A stretch of DNA of 64,000 nucleotides. Source: an uncultured Christensenella sp. Its GTDB lineage: Bacteria; Bacillota; Clostridia; Christensenellales; Borkfalkiaceae. How positions within the stretch are numbered: position 1 is the stretch's first letter; each line of letters opens with the position of its first letter. Under the pieces are notes generated by a model that did not search any database, was not told where the DNA came from, and was given only the letters and a program-made list of their open reading frames with translations. The stretch is from the NCBI GenBank assembly GCA_910577555.1, contig CAJTLF010000002.1, positions 62,001 to 126,000 on the forward strand, written 5' to 3'. Shown here in pieces: positions 51,201 to 58,967 of the stretch. Position numbers and translations under genes: made by a program.

Positions 51201-52053
51201 AACATACCCTATCAACAGCAGATGGGATTTCGGTAGCGGCGAAGAATATGCCAACCCTATGAGCGCTGCATTGCTCGAAAAGTATAACGGCACGGGTTTA
51301 AAGCTTACGCTTGCCAGAAAGGGCGGTATGGTTTACGCGCTTATCGACGGAAAGATATACGCCGCTCAATCCGTATCTGATTTCTCGACGAGCAAAGTAC
51401 GTCTTTGCATATTTGCAGAGGACGCAAAGAACAGCTATAATATTCCTTTCGTAATCGAAGATACAGACGCAGTACTCGCAAAGGCGGGCGTAGCGGTAGG
51501 CGAAGACCTTACGGCTTACGGCGGCGTCTGGACGGAAGACGGCGAGGCGGGAACACTTAAAGTTTCGGGCGGCAGAGGCTACGCCGAGTTCAAAACCGAA
51601 GCAAATACCGTAAAGGAATCGGTAACTATAAAGATTAAGGACGACGTAGGCGGCGACCAGGGCATTATGTACAGATTTGCCGACGGAAAGTATATTGCCG
51701 TACGTTACCAAAACAACGGCGGAAATTATAAAATTCAGTACACGATGGATACGGTGTTCTTCTCCGACGGTTCGTTAAAGGGTTGGACCGACTTTATGAT
51801 GACGGACGAGGAAAAGCAGGCGTTTGACGCAAGCGGACTTGACCTCACGTTTATCCGCGACGGTGACACGTTCTATACGCTTCTCGGCGATAGATTACTC
51901 GATACAGCCCAACTCGACGGGAAGTATGCCGAAATGTCGGGAGCAATGGGCATAATGATTTGGAACGGCGCAGACGTTGCGTTTACTTACAACCACAAGA
52001 CGGGTGCAGACGTTATTATTCCCGAACAGACGCAACCCGACACCGCTGAATAA
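48226..52053 (+). CDS. Giant modular surface lipoprotein with four beta-sandwich repeats
   Basis: 1275 residues. Signal peptide and lipobox AAGC (Cys27), then a His/Cys-rich stretch (HEHSY, ECECGATEQ). Three units of [short PEGA/carboxypeptidase-regulatory-like domain + beta-sandwich of about 190 residues] follow, with InlB-B-like linkers between the first three sandwiches (TANPQNDKYAFGEELELTF; VSQNTVIGDTVTITVTPSQG). A fourth sandwich ends the protein. Repeats 1 and 2 share DLTHANDADPYI / GLAHVNDSEPYI; all four share a QGIILKF / QGIILRF / QGLIMRF / QGIMYRF motif and a short acidic helix. No catalytic motif is seen. Each sandwich probably binds a glycan, giving a multivalent capture protein beside the surface enzymes. 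Confidence 0.72.
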   Translation: MNKKLKWAIPFAVLSLTCGVAAGAAGCSKHEHSYTQLKNDGDTHVMVCPDDDTPDESTRKEHEFVAGECECGATEQQAEIKYGSVTGSVRLYKSGEYVSADGVKVEIDADADVEGSVKDGKYVYTIENVPVGESYELTISKSGYETKKYEILLEEEGEEATIGGANGITLNYEVFGLFAGWDSASHDLTHANDADPYILFREHTGDQTLNVITKDSYNGVSASFDVNYNNSTHNWRTQGIILKFSDGKHMVVRYHNGDSANEKGGLGNIQFAAEAWNFFPKENCLFGEDVTGTQYGEKPFYLLSAADTQGIKSEDGVRLTTVVNDGKLTVLFGGKYICEYALPDGYADKPVQVAYFAFNAASNAKFTYEITKSIPALESVLDINVTQPEDAGCTVTANPQNDKYAFGEELELTFTAQEGYKLDSLTVDGEDRYNDVNEGKLTVIANRETINIAATFVKEEPININVSVKGKKLGTTAALADGTKVALGGTEYTVTNGAITGNVVKGRYTVSVDGYISKEIIIDENLTEIVFEYDAFEIVRWDHSGHGLAHVNDSEPYIEWEGPGASLNAVTKECLFTNASVSVIIKGGFTTNGGKQQGIILRFEDGKAAILNINIEGDARLQFRPELFSDNNDASIGLRTVFEKEWVEFRNVTDAEVQKYNSETGIELKVLRSGKSLFVYLDGEFKGRADLPDKYENSKMGFGLFSYDAVVGSKWKYEISKNVSVPTVEITNETPSDANGTVSVSQNTVIGDTVTITVTPSQGYILKTLTVSGGVTPVLQADGTYTFVAEKLSYTITAEFDVASNPVEASVSGTALGNVTAPLADGTTVRFTNKTTETATALTVTDGKVNGILLDGNYVVSVDGYYDLEVTVTDGAFAEVTSLAFQKIVFTTNGINEPEKNIFGEGNPVSWSADDTKAASEGEIKSVKDGKIYEWSVDEYEDVAITVTLKSGNGNQGLIMRFGGQQKDVRLRFENNKAQWIGGEGSGGWWWGTYPINSRWDFGSGEEYANPMSAALLEKYNGTGLKLTLARKGGMVYALIDGKIYAAQSVSDFSTSKVRLCIFAEDAKNSYNIPFVIEDTDAVLAKAGVAVGEDLTAYGGVWTEDGEAGTLKVSGGRGYAEFKTEANTVKESVTIKIKDDVGGDQGIMYRFADGKYIAVRYQNNGGNYKIQYTMDTVFFSDGSLKGWTDFMMTDEEKQAFDASGLDLTFIRDGDTFYTLLGDRLLDTAQLDGKYAEMSGAMGIMIWNGADVAFTYNHKTGADVIIPEQTQPDTAE

Positions 52054-52077
52054 ACGAACTTGAAAAAATAAATCGTT

Positions 52078-52099
52078 GCGCGGGGAATATTCCCCGCGC
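52078..52099. repeat. Perfect 22-bp GC-rich palindrome between operon genes
   Basis: The half GCGCGGGGAAT is followed by its exact complement. It lies between the giant lipoprotein gene and the GH3 gene without a T run, so it is more likely an mRNA-stabilising or processing hairpin than a terminator. Such hairpins often hold upstream lipoprotein transcripts at higher levels than downstream enzyme genes. Confidence 0.7.
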
Positions 52100-52119
52100 A
52101 GACGAAAAAAGGAAAAGAA

Positions 52120-54069
52120 ATGGATATAAAAAAACTGACGGCGAAGCAGAAGGTAAAGCTTGTAATGGGCGCGGACTTCTGGACTAATTACGACTTGGAC
52201 GGGGCAATATACAAATTCGTCGTCTCAGACGGTCCCGTAGGGCTTCGTCAACCTATTGACAGAACTACGACGGAACAGCACGATTGTATAAAATCCGTGG
52301 CTTATCCCTCGTTTCAGATGCTTTCGCAAACCTGGGATACTGCGCTTGCTTATAAAATGGGCAAAAGTCTCGGCAACGACTGTATAGAACAGAAGGTCGA
52401 TATACTGCTTGCGCCGGGCGTGAACATAAAAAGACTGCCCACCTGCGGCAGAAATTTCGAATATCTTTCCGAGGACCCGCTGATTGCGGGCGAGTTTGCA
52501 AAAGAGTACATAGAAGGCGTGCAAAGTATGCACGTGGGATGCGCGCTCAAACACTATTGTGCGAACAACTGCGAAAGGTCGCGGCATTGGATAAGCTCCG
52601 AGGTGGACGAAAGAACGCTGAGGGAAATTTATATTAAGCCCTTTGAAATCGCCTGCAAAGCAAAGCCCTGGACGGTTATGTCCGCTTACAATCTCGTAAA
52701 CGGGGTAAGAATGTCCGAGCATAAAAAGCTTTATTCCTTATTGAGAGAGGAGTTCGGCTTTGAAGGAATGATTATGTCGGACTGGGAAGCGGTTAAGGAC
52801 AGCGAGGCGAGCCTGAACGCAGGGCTTGACTGGGAGATGCCGTACAATGCGGAACATCAAAAGCAAATGCTCGATAAAGCCGATAAATTGGATGCGGCAA
52901 AGCTTGACGAAAGCGCGGCGCGCGTAATTGCCCTTGCCGAAAGGTGTGAAAGTGAGAGTAAGCTCCGCAAATCGGATATGACTCTCGAACAGCGCAGTGC
53001 GGTCGCCCTCGAAATAGAAGAAGAGGGTATAACTCTGTTAAAGAACGACGGAGTACTTCCTATTAAAGGAGGGAAAACGGTTGTTACGGGCGCGGCGGCG
53101 AAAAATTATTATTTCGGCGGCGGTTCGTCCAACGTCTACCCCGAGCGGGAATTCGAGCCTCTCGCAACGGCGCTTGTAAACGAGGGTGCGGATGCGTATT
53201 ACACCGACAGCGTGTGGGAAGCGACGGGGCATCAGGCAAATCTGAGCAATCTCAAAAACGCGGTAGCCGAGGCGGCGAAAGCCGACTGTACGGTAATATG
53301 CGTAGGCAATCCCAACACGTGCGAATACGAGAGCGCGGACAGACAGCAGATAAAGCTTTCAAAGGAAGAGGAGCTTGCGATTGTTTCTCTCGCGGAGGCA
53401 AGCGAAAAAATAATAGTCGTCGTCTATGCCGGCGCGGCTGTGGATATGAGCGGCTGGATAGACGAAGTTGACGCGGTTGTCTGGGCGGGCTACGGCGGAG
53501 AATACGTAAACAAGGCGGTTGCAAGGGTTTTGACGGGCAAAGTAAACCCGAGCGGAAAACTTACCGAAACTTTCCCGCTTGCTTTGGAGGACGTTCCTGC
53601 GGAAAACGCCTATTCGGACGAAGCCGTGATGCTTTACAGCGAGGGGCTGAACGTGGGATACCGCTATTTCGATACTTTCGGCGTGCCCGTACTGTTCCCG
53701 TTCGGCTTCGGACTTTCCTATTCGCAGTTTTCTTACTGTAATCTTTCGGTCGAAAAGTGCGGAAATAACGTAAAGCTGTGCTTCGACATAGAAAACTTAT
53801 CGGATATAGACGGTAAGGAAGTCGCGCAGGTCTACGTGCGCGAAATAACGAGGGAGGTTTACCGCCCTTATAAGGAGCTTAAAGCTTTTAAAAAGGTATT
53901 TGTTAAAGCCCGTAATAAAACGCGCGTTGAAATAACGCTCGACAGGTCGGCATTTGCTTATTACTCGGTTGCCAAAGATTGTTGGACGGTACACGGCGGC
54001 GTTTTCGAAATTCTCGTCGGTGCAAGCTCGGAGAATATACTTCTAAAAAATAAAATCGTAATAGATTAA
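52120..54069 (+). CDS. GH3 family beta-glycosidase
   Basis: 649 residues, no signal peptide, so cytoplasmic. Family 3 features: FVVSDGPVGLRQP, LLAPGVNIKRLPTCGRNFEYLSEDP split over the substrate pocket, ALKHYCANN, and the nucleophile Asp221 in GMIMSDWEAV. The second alpha/beta domain begins near residue 290 (EEGITLLKNDGVLPI), and a fibronectin-III-like domain follows (about 540-649). No PA14 insertion. Possible activities are beta-glucosidase or beta-xylosidase acting on imported oligosaccharides. Confidence 0.92.
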   Translation: MDIKKLTAKQKVKLVMGADFWTNYDLDGAIYKFVVSDGPVGLRQPIDRTTTEQHDCIKSVAYPSFQMLSQTWDTALAYKMGKSLGNDCIEQKVDILLAPGVNIKRLPTCGRNFEYLSEDPLIAGEFAKEYIEGVQSMHVGCALKHYCANNCERSRHWISSEVDERTLREIYIKPFEIACKAKPWTVMSAYNLVNGVRMSEHKKLYSLLREEFGFEGMIMSDWEAVKDSEASLNAGLDWEMPYNAEHQKQMLDKADKLDAAKLDESAARVIALAERCESESKLRKSDMTLEQRSAVALEIEEEGITLLKNDGVLPIKGGKTVVTGAAAKNYYFGGGSSNVYPEREFEPLATALVNEGADAYYTDSVWEATGHQANLSNLKNAVAEAAKADCTVICVGNPNTCEYESADRQQIKLSKEEELAIVSLAEASEKIIVVVYAGAAVDMSGWIDEVDAVVWAGYGGEYVNKAVARVLTGKVNPSGKLTETFPLALEDVPAENAYSDEAVMLYSEGLNVGYRYFDTFGVPVLFPFGFGLSYSQFSYCNLSVEKCGNNVKLCFDIENLSDIDGKEVAQVYVREITREVYRPYKELKAFKKVFVKARNKTRVEITLDRSAFAYYSVAKDCWTVHGGVFEILVGASSENILLKNKIVID

Positions 54070-54102
54070 TTTAAATATAAAAAACGGTATGAGGTGAAAA
54101 TT

Positions 54103-55998
54103 ATGAAGAAAAAATTATCGGTTGTTTTAGCGGCTTGCCTGACTGCGGTTACCGCCGTTTCGGTTGCGGGCTGCGGCGACAGCAAAACTCCGGCAGGCGA
54201 TAAGCCGGTCGGCGATAGGACGCAGATATCCTTCCTTTGCGGCAATAATTCTAAATCCGAGGCCGCTTGGCTGGAACTTGTCGGCGCTTATAACGACGGC
54301 GCCGGTTATGAAACCGACAATACTTACGTTAACGTAGAATTAGGTACGAATACGAGCCCCAACACATTTACAAAAAGCAAAGATGAGGCGTATAACGTCG
54401 TAATGGTTACCGACAGTATTTCAAATACGTTCGTAAACTTTGCATATAAAGCCGATAGCCGCAAATGTCCCGACGGATATATGCTCAGTCTCGAAGAATA
54501 TGCGAAAAATGATGATGATTTTAAAAACAATACCATTTCCGACAGCGTTATGGACTGGTGGCGTATGACTCGCAATCCGGACGCAAAGAAGGGCGCCGGT
54601 CAGCCAAAGCACGTTATAGGCGCGGGGCAAAACCTTCTTGCCGTACCCGTATCTTCCAACGCACATTTTAACTGGTACAACGAGAAAATTTTTAAGTCGC
54701 AGGGCATCAATATCATATCTGTACCCGAAGAAGAACTTGACAAATATAACGCGGATAACGGCGCAAATCTCAAACCCCACGGTTATGCGGAGTATAAAGA
54801 TGCGCCCGTTGCAGGTATGAAAAAGTCCAAAAACCTTTTAGGCAACGACGTTTACAAGGTGTTCAATAACTGTATAGGTATGAATTGGGAAGAACAGAGA
54901 AATATTTTGAAATATTTTTCGCCCGAGCATAACGACGGTTCGGCAACGGGTACGAAATCTCCGACCAAATACGGCTTTGTTTCTGAATATTGGTTTAATT
55001 ACGGCTGGTCGGTGGGCGGCGACGTTATGGGTTATAACGGCAGGGAATACGATTTTACGCTTCTCGACACAAGCGCTAATTATATAGTAACAAAGAACGG
55101 CACGGTTATAAACGGCGCAACCTATGCCGCCGGTGAAATAGTGCGTTACGAGGATAAGGTCAATCAAACCGATATCGCAACTATGGACGGGATTTACGCC
55201 ATAGAGTCGCAGTATAACGCCATTAAGGAGTACATTTCGTTGCAAGTGGCTACCGATACGGTAGTCGACGAGCGCGGCGGTAAAACTTACAAGGGTTACG
55301 GAGTAGCGGACCCCGATACGGGCAAAGCCAAGATTTGGTTTAACAACGGCGAGCTTGCAATGACAAGGGGCAGCGAATTTGAGGAAAACAGAATGTCAAA
55401 CCCCGACTTCAATATCTGCTTACCCGAAACGTATCGCGAATACGAGGGCGGAAGCGTTTATTATTCGGGAAGCGACGAAAACAATTTTAAGAACGAGCAC
55501 TTAAAGGTTATAGGCGAGACTTATGACGGCGAGGTGTACACCGGCGATATAAAGAAGGTGGACGGCACGCCGATAATCGGCAACGGCACTTCGGCAAGCA
55601 TTTGTCAGGCTCTTGCTATCCCCGCCTGCTCCGACCCCGAAAAATATCAGTCCGCCTGGAACTTTATCAGTTGGGTTGCAACCGAAGGACAGAAATACAT
55701 TGCAAAAACCACGACATTCCCCGTAGCGTTTGAAACGGCTTTCGGTGCGGATTTTGCCAAGAATGAGGAAATTGCGCAAGGCAAGAATCTGTACGCCGTA
55801 GCTAAGGTTTCGGTAAACGCAGGCAGGGGCGACTGGGGGTATTTTGAAAACGGAAGCTGGGTAACGAATTGGTCAAACCCGTTTAACGAGGAAGTAAGAC
55901 GCGGGAAGAAAAAGCTTTCCGCATTCGAGCAGGAAAGAGCCGCAGCAGCAAAAACGGCTTTAAACGATATGTTTTGCGTAATTAAGGGGATAAGATAA
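54103..55998 (+). CDS. Carbohydrate ABC transporter substrate-binding lipoprotein
   Basis: 631 residues, lipobox SVAGC (Cys24). RTQISFLCGNNSKSEAAWL begins the mature binding domain. It is far longer than the usual 420-450 residues of family 1 sugar-binding proteins and resembles the large oligosaccharide binders of Clostridia; GELAMTRGSEFEENR and QALAIPACSDPEKYQSAWNF are in the hinge and C-lobe regions. It should capture a glycan fragment and deliver it to the two permeases encoded next, whose first ATG overlaps its stop. The ATG is preferred over a GTG three codons upstream because GAGGTG then serves as ribosome site. Confidence 0.87.
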   Translation: MKKKLSVVLAACLTAVTAVSVAGCGDSKTPAGDKPVGDRTQISFLCGNNSKSEAAWLELVGAYNDGAGYETDNTYVNVELGTNTSPNTFTKSKDEAYNVVMVTDSISNTFVNFAYKADSRKCPDGYMLSLEEYAKNDDDFKNNTISDSVMDWWRMTRNPDAKKGAGQPKHVIGAGQNLLAVPVSSNAHFNWYNEKIFKSQGINIISVPEEELDKYNADNGANLKPHGYAEYKDAPVAGMKKSKNLLGNDVYKVFNNCIGMNWEEQRNILKYFSPEHNDGSATGTKSPTKYGFVSEYWFNYGWSVGGDVMGYNGREYDFTLLDTSANYIVTKNGTVINGATYAAGEIVRYEDKVNQTDIATMDGIYAIESQYNAIKEYISLQVATDTVVDERGGKTYKGYGVADPDTGKAKIWFNNGELAMTRGSEFEENRMSNPDFNICLPETYREYEGGSVYYSGSDENNFKNEHLKVIGETYDGEVYTGDIKKVDGTPIIGNGTSASICQALAIPACSDPEKYQSAWNFISWVATEGQKYIAKTTTFPVAFETAFGADFAKNEEIAQGKNLYAVAKVSVNAGRGDWGYFENGSWVTNWSNPFNEEVRRGKKKLSAFEQERAAAAKTALNDMFCVIKGIR

Positions 55999-56945
55999 TG
56001 GGCGGCATAAAAGCGCTTGAAAAAATATCAGTCGCCGAGTGCGTACCCAAGCGTAAAATAAGGTGGAAGCCTGTAAGCTGGCTGTGCCTTGCGCTTGTTT
56101 TTACGCCGATAATAGCATATTTTCTTTTTAACGGTTTTCCCGTCGTACTGTCGTTTATTTCTATGTTTACCGATATGCAGGCGAACGATATAACGACGAT
56201 GGAATGGAACGGCTTCGATAATTTCAGGCAGGTATTCACAGACCCGAAATTTTGGGGTTCGTGGAAATCTACGCTCATACTTGCAACCTCGCAGATTATT
56301 ACTCTGTTGATATCGCTCGTTATAGCGGTACTGCTCGAACAAAAGGTTAAAGGCGCAAAGATTTTGCAGATAATCTTCTTTATACCGTATATCTGCTCGG
56401 GAGTTGCCGTAGCGATAATGTGGATGTGGGTGTTCAATAAAGATTTGGGTATTCTCAATTCCATACTCGGACAGAATATCGACTGGCTGAACGATTCCGA
56501 CAGACCTATGCGGCTGATTGTCTGCGTGTACGTAACGATAGTGTGGCAGGCTCCCGCTTACGGTATAGTAATGTTCAAAGCCGCGCTCAAGAACGTAAAT
56601 CCCGCTCTTTACGAAGCGGCTTCGCTAGATGGCGCAAACGCTTTTTACAAGTTTTGGCACATTACGCTTCCGGGAATAAAATCCGTACTGCTGTTTTTGC
56701 TGCTTGCAAGCGTTACGCAAGGACTTGCGGTTTTCGACAGCGTGCTCGTGCTTGCTCCGCTCGACTGGAAGCAGACCGCAGGACCTGACAACATAGGACT
56801 TACGGTAAACTATTACATTTATCTGGAAGGCGTCGTTAACGACGAAATGGAGTACGCCGCCGTTATGAGCTGGTTCCTGTTTGCCGTTACGTTCCTTATC
56901 TCGTTCCCGATAATCCGTGCGCGCAACAAGGCTTCGGAGGGTTGA
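55998..56945 (+). CDS. Sugar ABC transporter permease 1 (MalF/UgpA type)
   Basis: 315 residues with six membrane helices and the ATPase-coupling EAA loop EAASLDGANAFYKFWHITLP. The N-terminus before the first helix is about 28 residues. Its ATG overlaps the stop of the binding-protein gene by one base, and the second permease follows immediately, so stoichiometry is set by coupling. No ATPase gene is next to it; the MsmX-like ATPase at 41 kb in the same locus is the expected partner. Confidence 0.93.
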   Translation: MGGIKALEKISVAECVPKRKIRWKPVSWLCLALVFTPIIAYFLFNGFPVVLSFISMFTDMQANDITTMEWNGFDNFRQVFTDPKFWGSWKSTLILATSQIITLLISLVIAVLLEQKVKGAKILQIIFFIPYICSGVAVAIMWMWVFNKDLGILNSILGQNIDWLNDSDRPMRLIVCVYVTIVWQAPAYGIVMFKAALKNVNPALYEAASLDGANAFYKFWHITLPGIKSVLLFLLLASVTQGLAVFDSVLVLAPLDWKQTAGPDNIGLTVNYYIYLEGVVNDEMEYAAVMSWFLFAVTFLISFPIIRARNKASEG

Positions 56946-56946
56946 T

Positions 56947-57909
56947 ATGCAGACTAAAGCTTTAAGAATACTAAACAATTTACAATCGGACGGACTGAAA
57001 TCCTCCGACGGCAATTTCAAGCCCCGTAAAAAGCGCGAGCCCGTTTCGGTAGGGCGTATAGCTACGTACGTCGTTCTCGGACTGTATACGCTGTGGATTT
57101 TGGCGCCGTTTATGATAATTCTTATATCATCTTTTACGCCGCGATCGGAATTCGAAACGGCAACAAGCTTTATCTGGTGGCCGAAGGAATTTTCATTAGA
57201 GGGATATCAAAGGCTGTTTACCAACAAGACCTTTAACATCGGCGGTATTCCGATGCTGTTGCGCGGTTTTCTGAATACTATGTGGATAACGCTCATACCG
57301 CTCGCGTCGGGGCTATTGCAATCGCTTCTCGTTGCATATTGCTATTGGCAGGGTAAGTTTCCGTTTAAAAACTCGCTGTTTATGTTCACGGTAACGCTTA
57401 TGTTCATACCGCTCGGCGCATTCGGATTCGTAGGATATATGTTCTATGACAACCTTGGTTGGACGGAAGGGTGGCAGGCAGTTCTGCCGCTCGTTGTGCC
57501 GGGACTGTTTGCAAGCGCAAGCACGGTTTTCTTTCTGCGGCCGTATCTTGACGGTATAAGCGGTGAGATAATCGAGGCGGCGAGAATAGACGGAATGAAT
57601 TTCTGGCAGATATTTTTCACGATAGTTCTTCCGCTTTCCAAGCCCGCGCTTATAGCGCAGTTCATATTCGGTTTCGTAGGCGGTTACAACAACTATGCGG
57701 GTGCGCTTATGTATCTTGTCGACGAAAAGAGCCTGTGGACGTTGCAGCTTGCGGTGCAACAATCGGTAAACTATATGATGGAAGGCGACTTCGATTATGC
57801 GTTCCAATGCGCGACGGCGTTGCTTTCTATGCTTCCGCTTATCATAGTCTATCTCATATGTCAGAAATTCTTTATAGAAGGAATTTCGTTCGGCGGTGGC
57901 AAGGAGTAA
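56947..57909 (+). CDS. Sugar ABC transporter permease 2 (MalG/UgpE type)
   Basis: 320 residues, six helices, EAA loop EAARIDGMNFWQIFFTIVLP. It forms a heterodimeric channel with the preceding permease. An in-frame ATG ten codons upstream would overlap permease 1; the chosen ATG has GGAGG six bases before it and starts MQTKALRIL. The C-terminus FFIEGISFGGGKE is typical for MalG-type permeases. Confidence 0.93.
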   Translation: MQTKALRILNNLQSDGLKSSDGNFKPRKKREPVSVGRIATYVVLGLYTLWILAPFMIILISSFTPRSEFETATSFIWWPKEFSLEGYQRLFTNKTFNIGGIPMLLRGFLNTMWITLIPLASGLLQSLLVAYCYWQGKFPFKNSLFMFTVTLMFIPLGAFGFVGYMFYDNLGWTEGWQAVLPLVVPGLFASASTVFFLRPYLDGISGEIIEAARIDGMNFWQIFFTIVLPLSKPALIAQFIFGFVGGYNNYAGALMYLVDEKSLWTLQLAVQQSVNYMMEGDFDYAFQCATALLSMLPLIIVYLICQKFFIEGISFGGGKE

Positions 57910-57928
57910 ATTCAAACGGTAAATTGAC

Positions 57929-57981
57929 GGGGGAAAACGACGATATAATTAATTTTGTATTGTGTTCCCCCATTATTTTTT
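57929..57981 (+). terminator. Possible internal terminator after the permease genes
   Basis: GGGGGAAAAC pairs with GTGTTCCCCC (one mismatch) across a loop of about 22 bases; ATTATTTTTT follows. It could reduce transcription into the downstream lipoprotein and hydrolase genes. The long loop makes it weaker than a classical terminator. Confidence 0.45.
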
Positions 57982-57997
57982 AATCAGGAGAAAAATT

Positions 57998-58948
57998 ATG
58001 AAAATAAAAAGACAGGCGGCAGTCGTCGCCGCAATCGTTATGGCGTTCGGGCTTGCCGCAACGTTTACGGCGTGTAAGGACGAAACGGATGCGCCGTGCA
58101 ATCATACGATAACCAAAGTTGCGCAAAAAGACGCCGACTGCAAAAACGAAGGTAATTTCGAGCATTATAAGTGTACGGAATGCGGCGAGCTGTTTTCGGA
58201 CGGCGACGGCTTGAATATTATATCCGTTGAAAAGATTACCATAACCAAGCGTCCGCACACGGCGCAGTTTCAGGATGAAACGGTCGGAAAGTACAAAAAT
58301 TTCTATTATTGCAGCTCGTGCGGAGGATATTTCACCGATAAAACCTGTAGCACCGAAATAGCCTATTCAGAGCTTGAAGACAGCTCGGTTGAGCCTGTAA
58401 AACTCCCCGATTTATCCGATTACGGAAATATTTTGGTTACGAAGTCTATCTCGCCGTCCTCTGATTTCGACGATATATCCTCCGACTTCACGGTGCGTAT
58501 GTTCGTGGGATGGACGAATAAGGACGGGAAGGGAATTAGCGAATTCCCCGAAGCCGCCAAGGTACAGACCAATTACAATCTCAACAGGACGGAAACGCTT
58601 AACGGCGACGGTTGGTATAACTTCGGTATAGGCTATAACACCAAAGGTCTTACTTATAAAAGGTTGCAGTCCGGTTCGGTAGAATCCGCAAAGACTGAGT
58701 ATACGACTCTATTCAGAAAAAACGGCGGCATATACGTCAGAATAGTGCGCAAAGGCTTTAACGTATCTTTCTATTTCGAGGATAAAAACGGCAAGCCGCG
58801 GTTTATAGATGGCAACGACGAGTTCAAGGGCAGCGGTACGCTCATACGTTTAGCCGCAAACAAAGCCGAAGGCGCGGACGGTTGGCTTCCTTTCGTAAAG
58901 AATGCGGCAATATGCATAGGTGTGGGCAACCCGAGGTGCGTTTTCTGA
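57998..58948 (+). CDS. Cys-rich predicted surface lipoprotein
   Basis: 316 residues, signal peptide with lipobox FTAC (about residue 26). Next to the anchor are two CxxC units (YKCTECGELF and YYCSSCGGYF) spaced by about 50 residues, similar to those in the metallo-hydrolase at 3.3 kb. A beta-rich domain follows (about 115-316) with FGIGYNTKGLTYKRL and GGIYVRIVRKGFNVSFYFED, resembling the sandwich repeats of the giant lipoprotein. It is probably another glycan-binding surface protein; no catalytic residues recognised. The start is the ATG after CAGGAG; an upstream in-frame start lacks a site. Confidence 0.65.
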   Translation: MKIKRQAAVVAAIVMAFGLAATFTACKDETDAPCNHTITKVAQKDADCKNEGNFEHYKCTECGELFSDGDGLNIISVEKITITKRPHTAQFQDETVGKYKNFYYCSSCGGYFTDKTCSTEIAYSELEDSSVEPVKLPDLSDYGNILVTKSISPSSDFDDISSDFTVRMFVGWTNKDGKGISEFPEAAKVQTNYNLNRTETLNGDGWYNFGIGYNTKGLTYKRLQSGSVESAKTEYTTLFRKNGGIYVRIVRKGFNVSFYFEDKNGKPRFIDGNDEFKGSGTLIRLAANKAEGADGWLPFVKNAAICIGVGNPRCVF

Positions 58949-58967
58949 AATGGGGAATACTGATATT

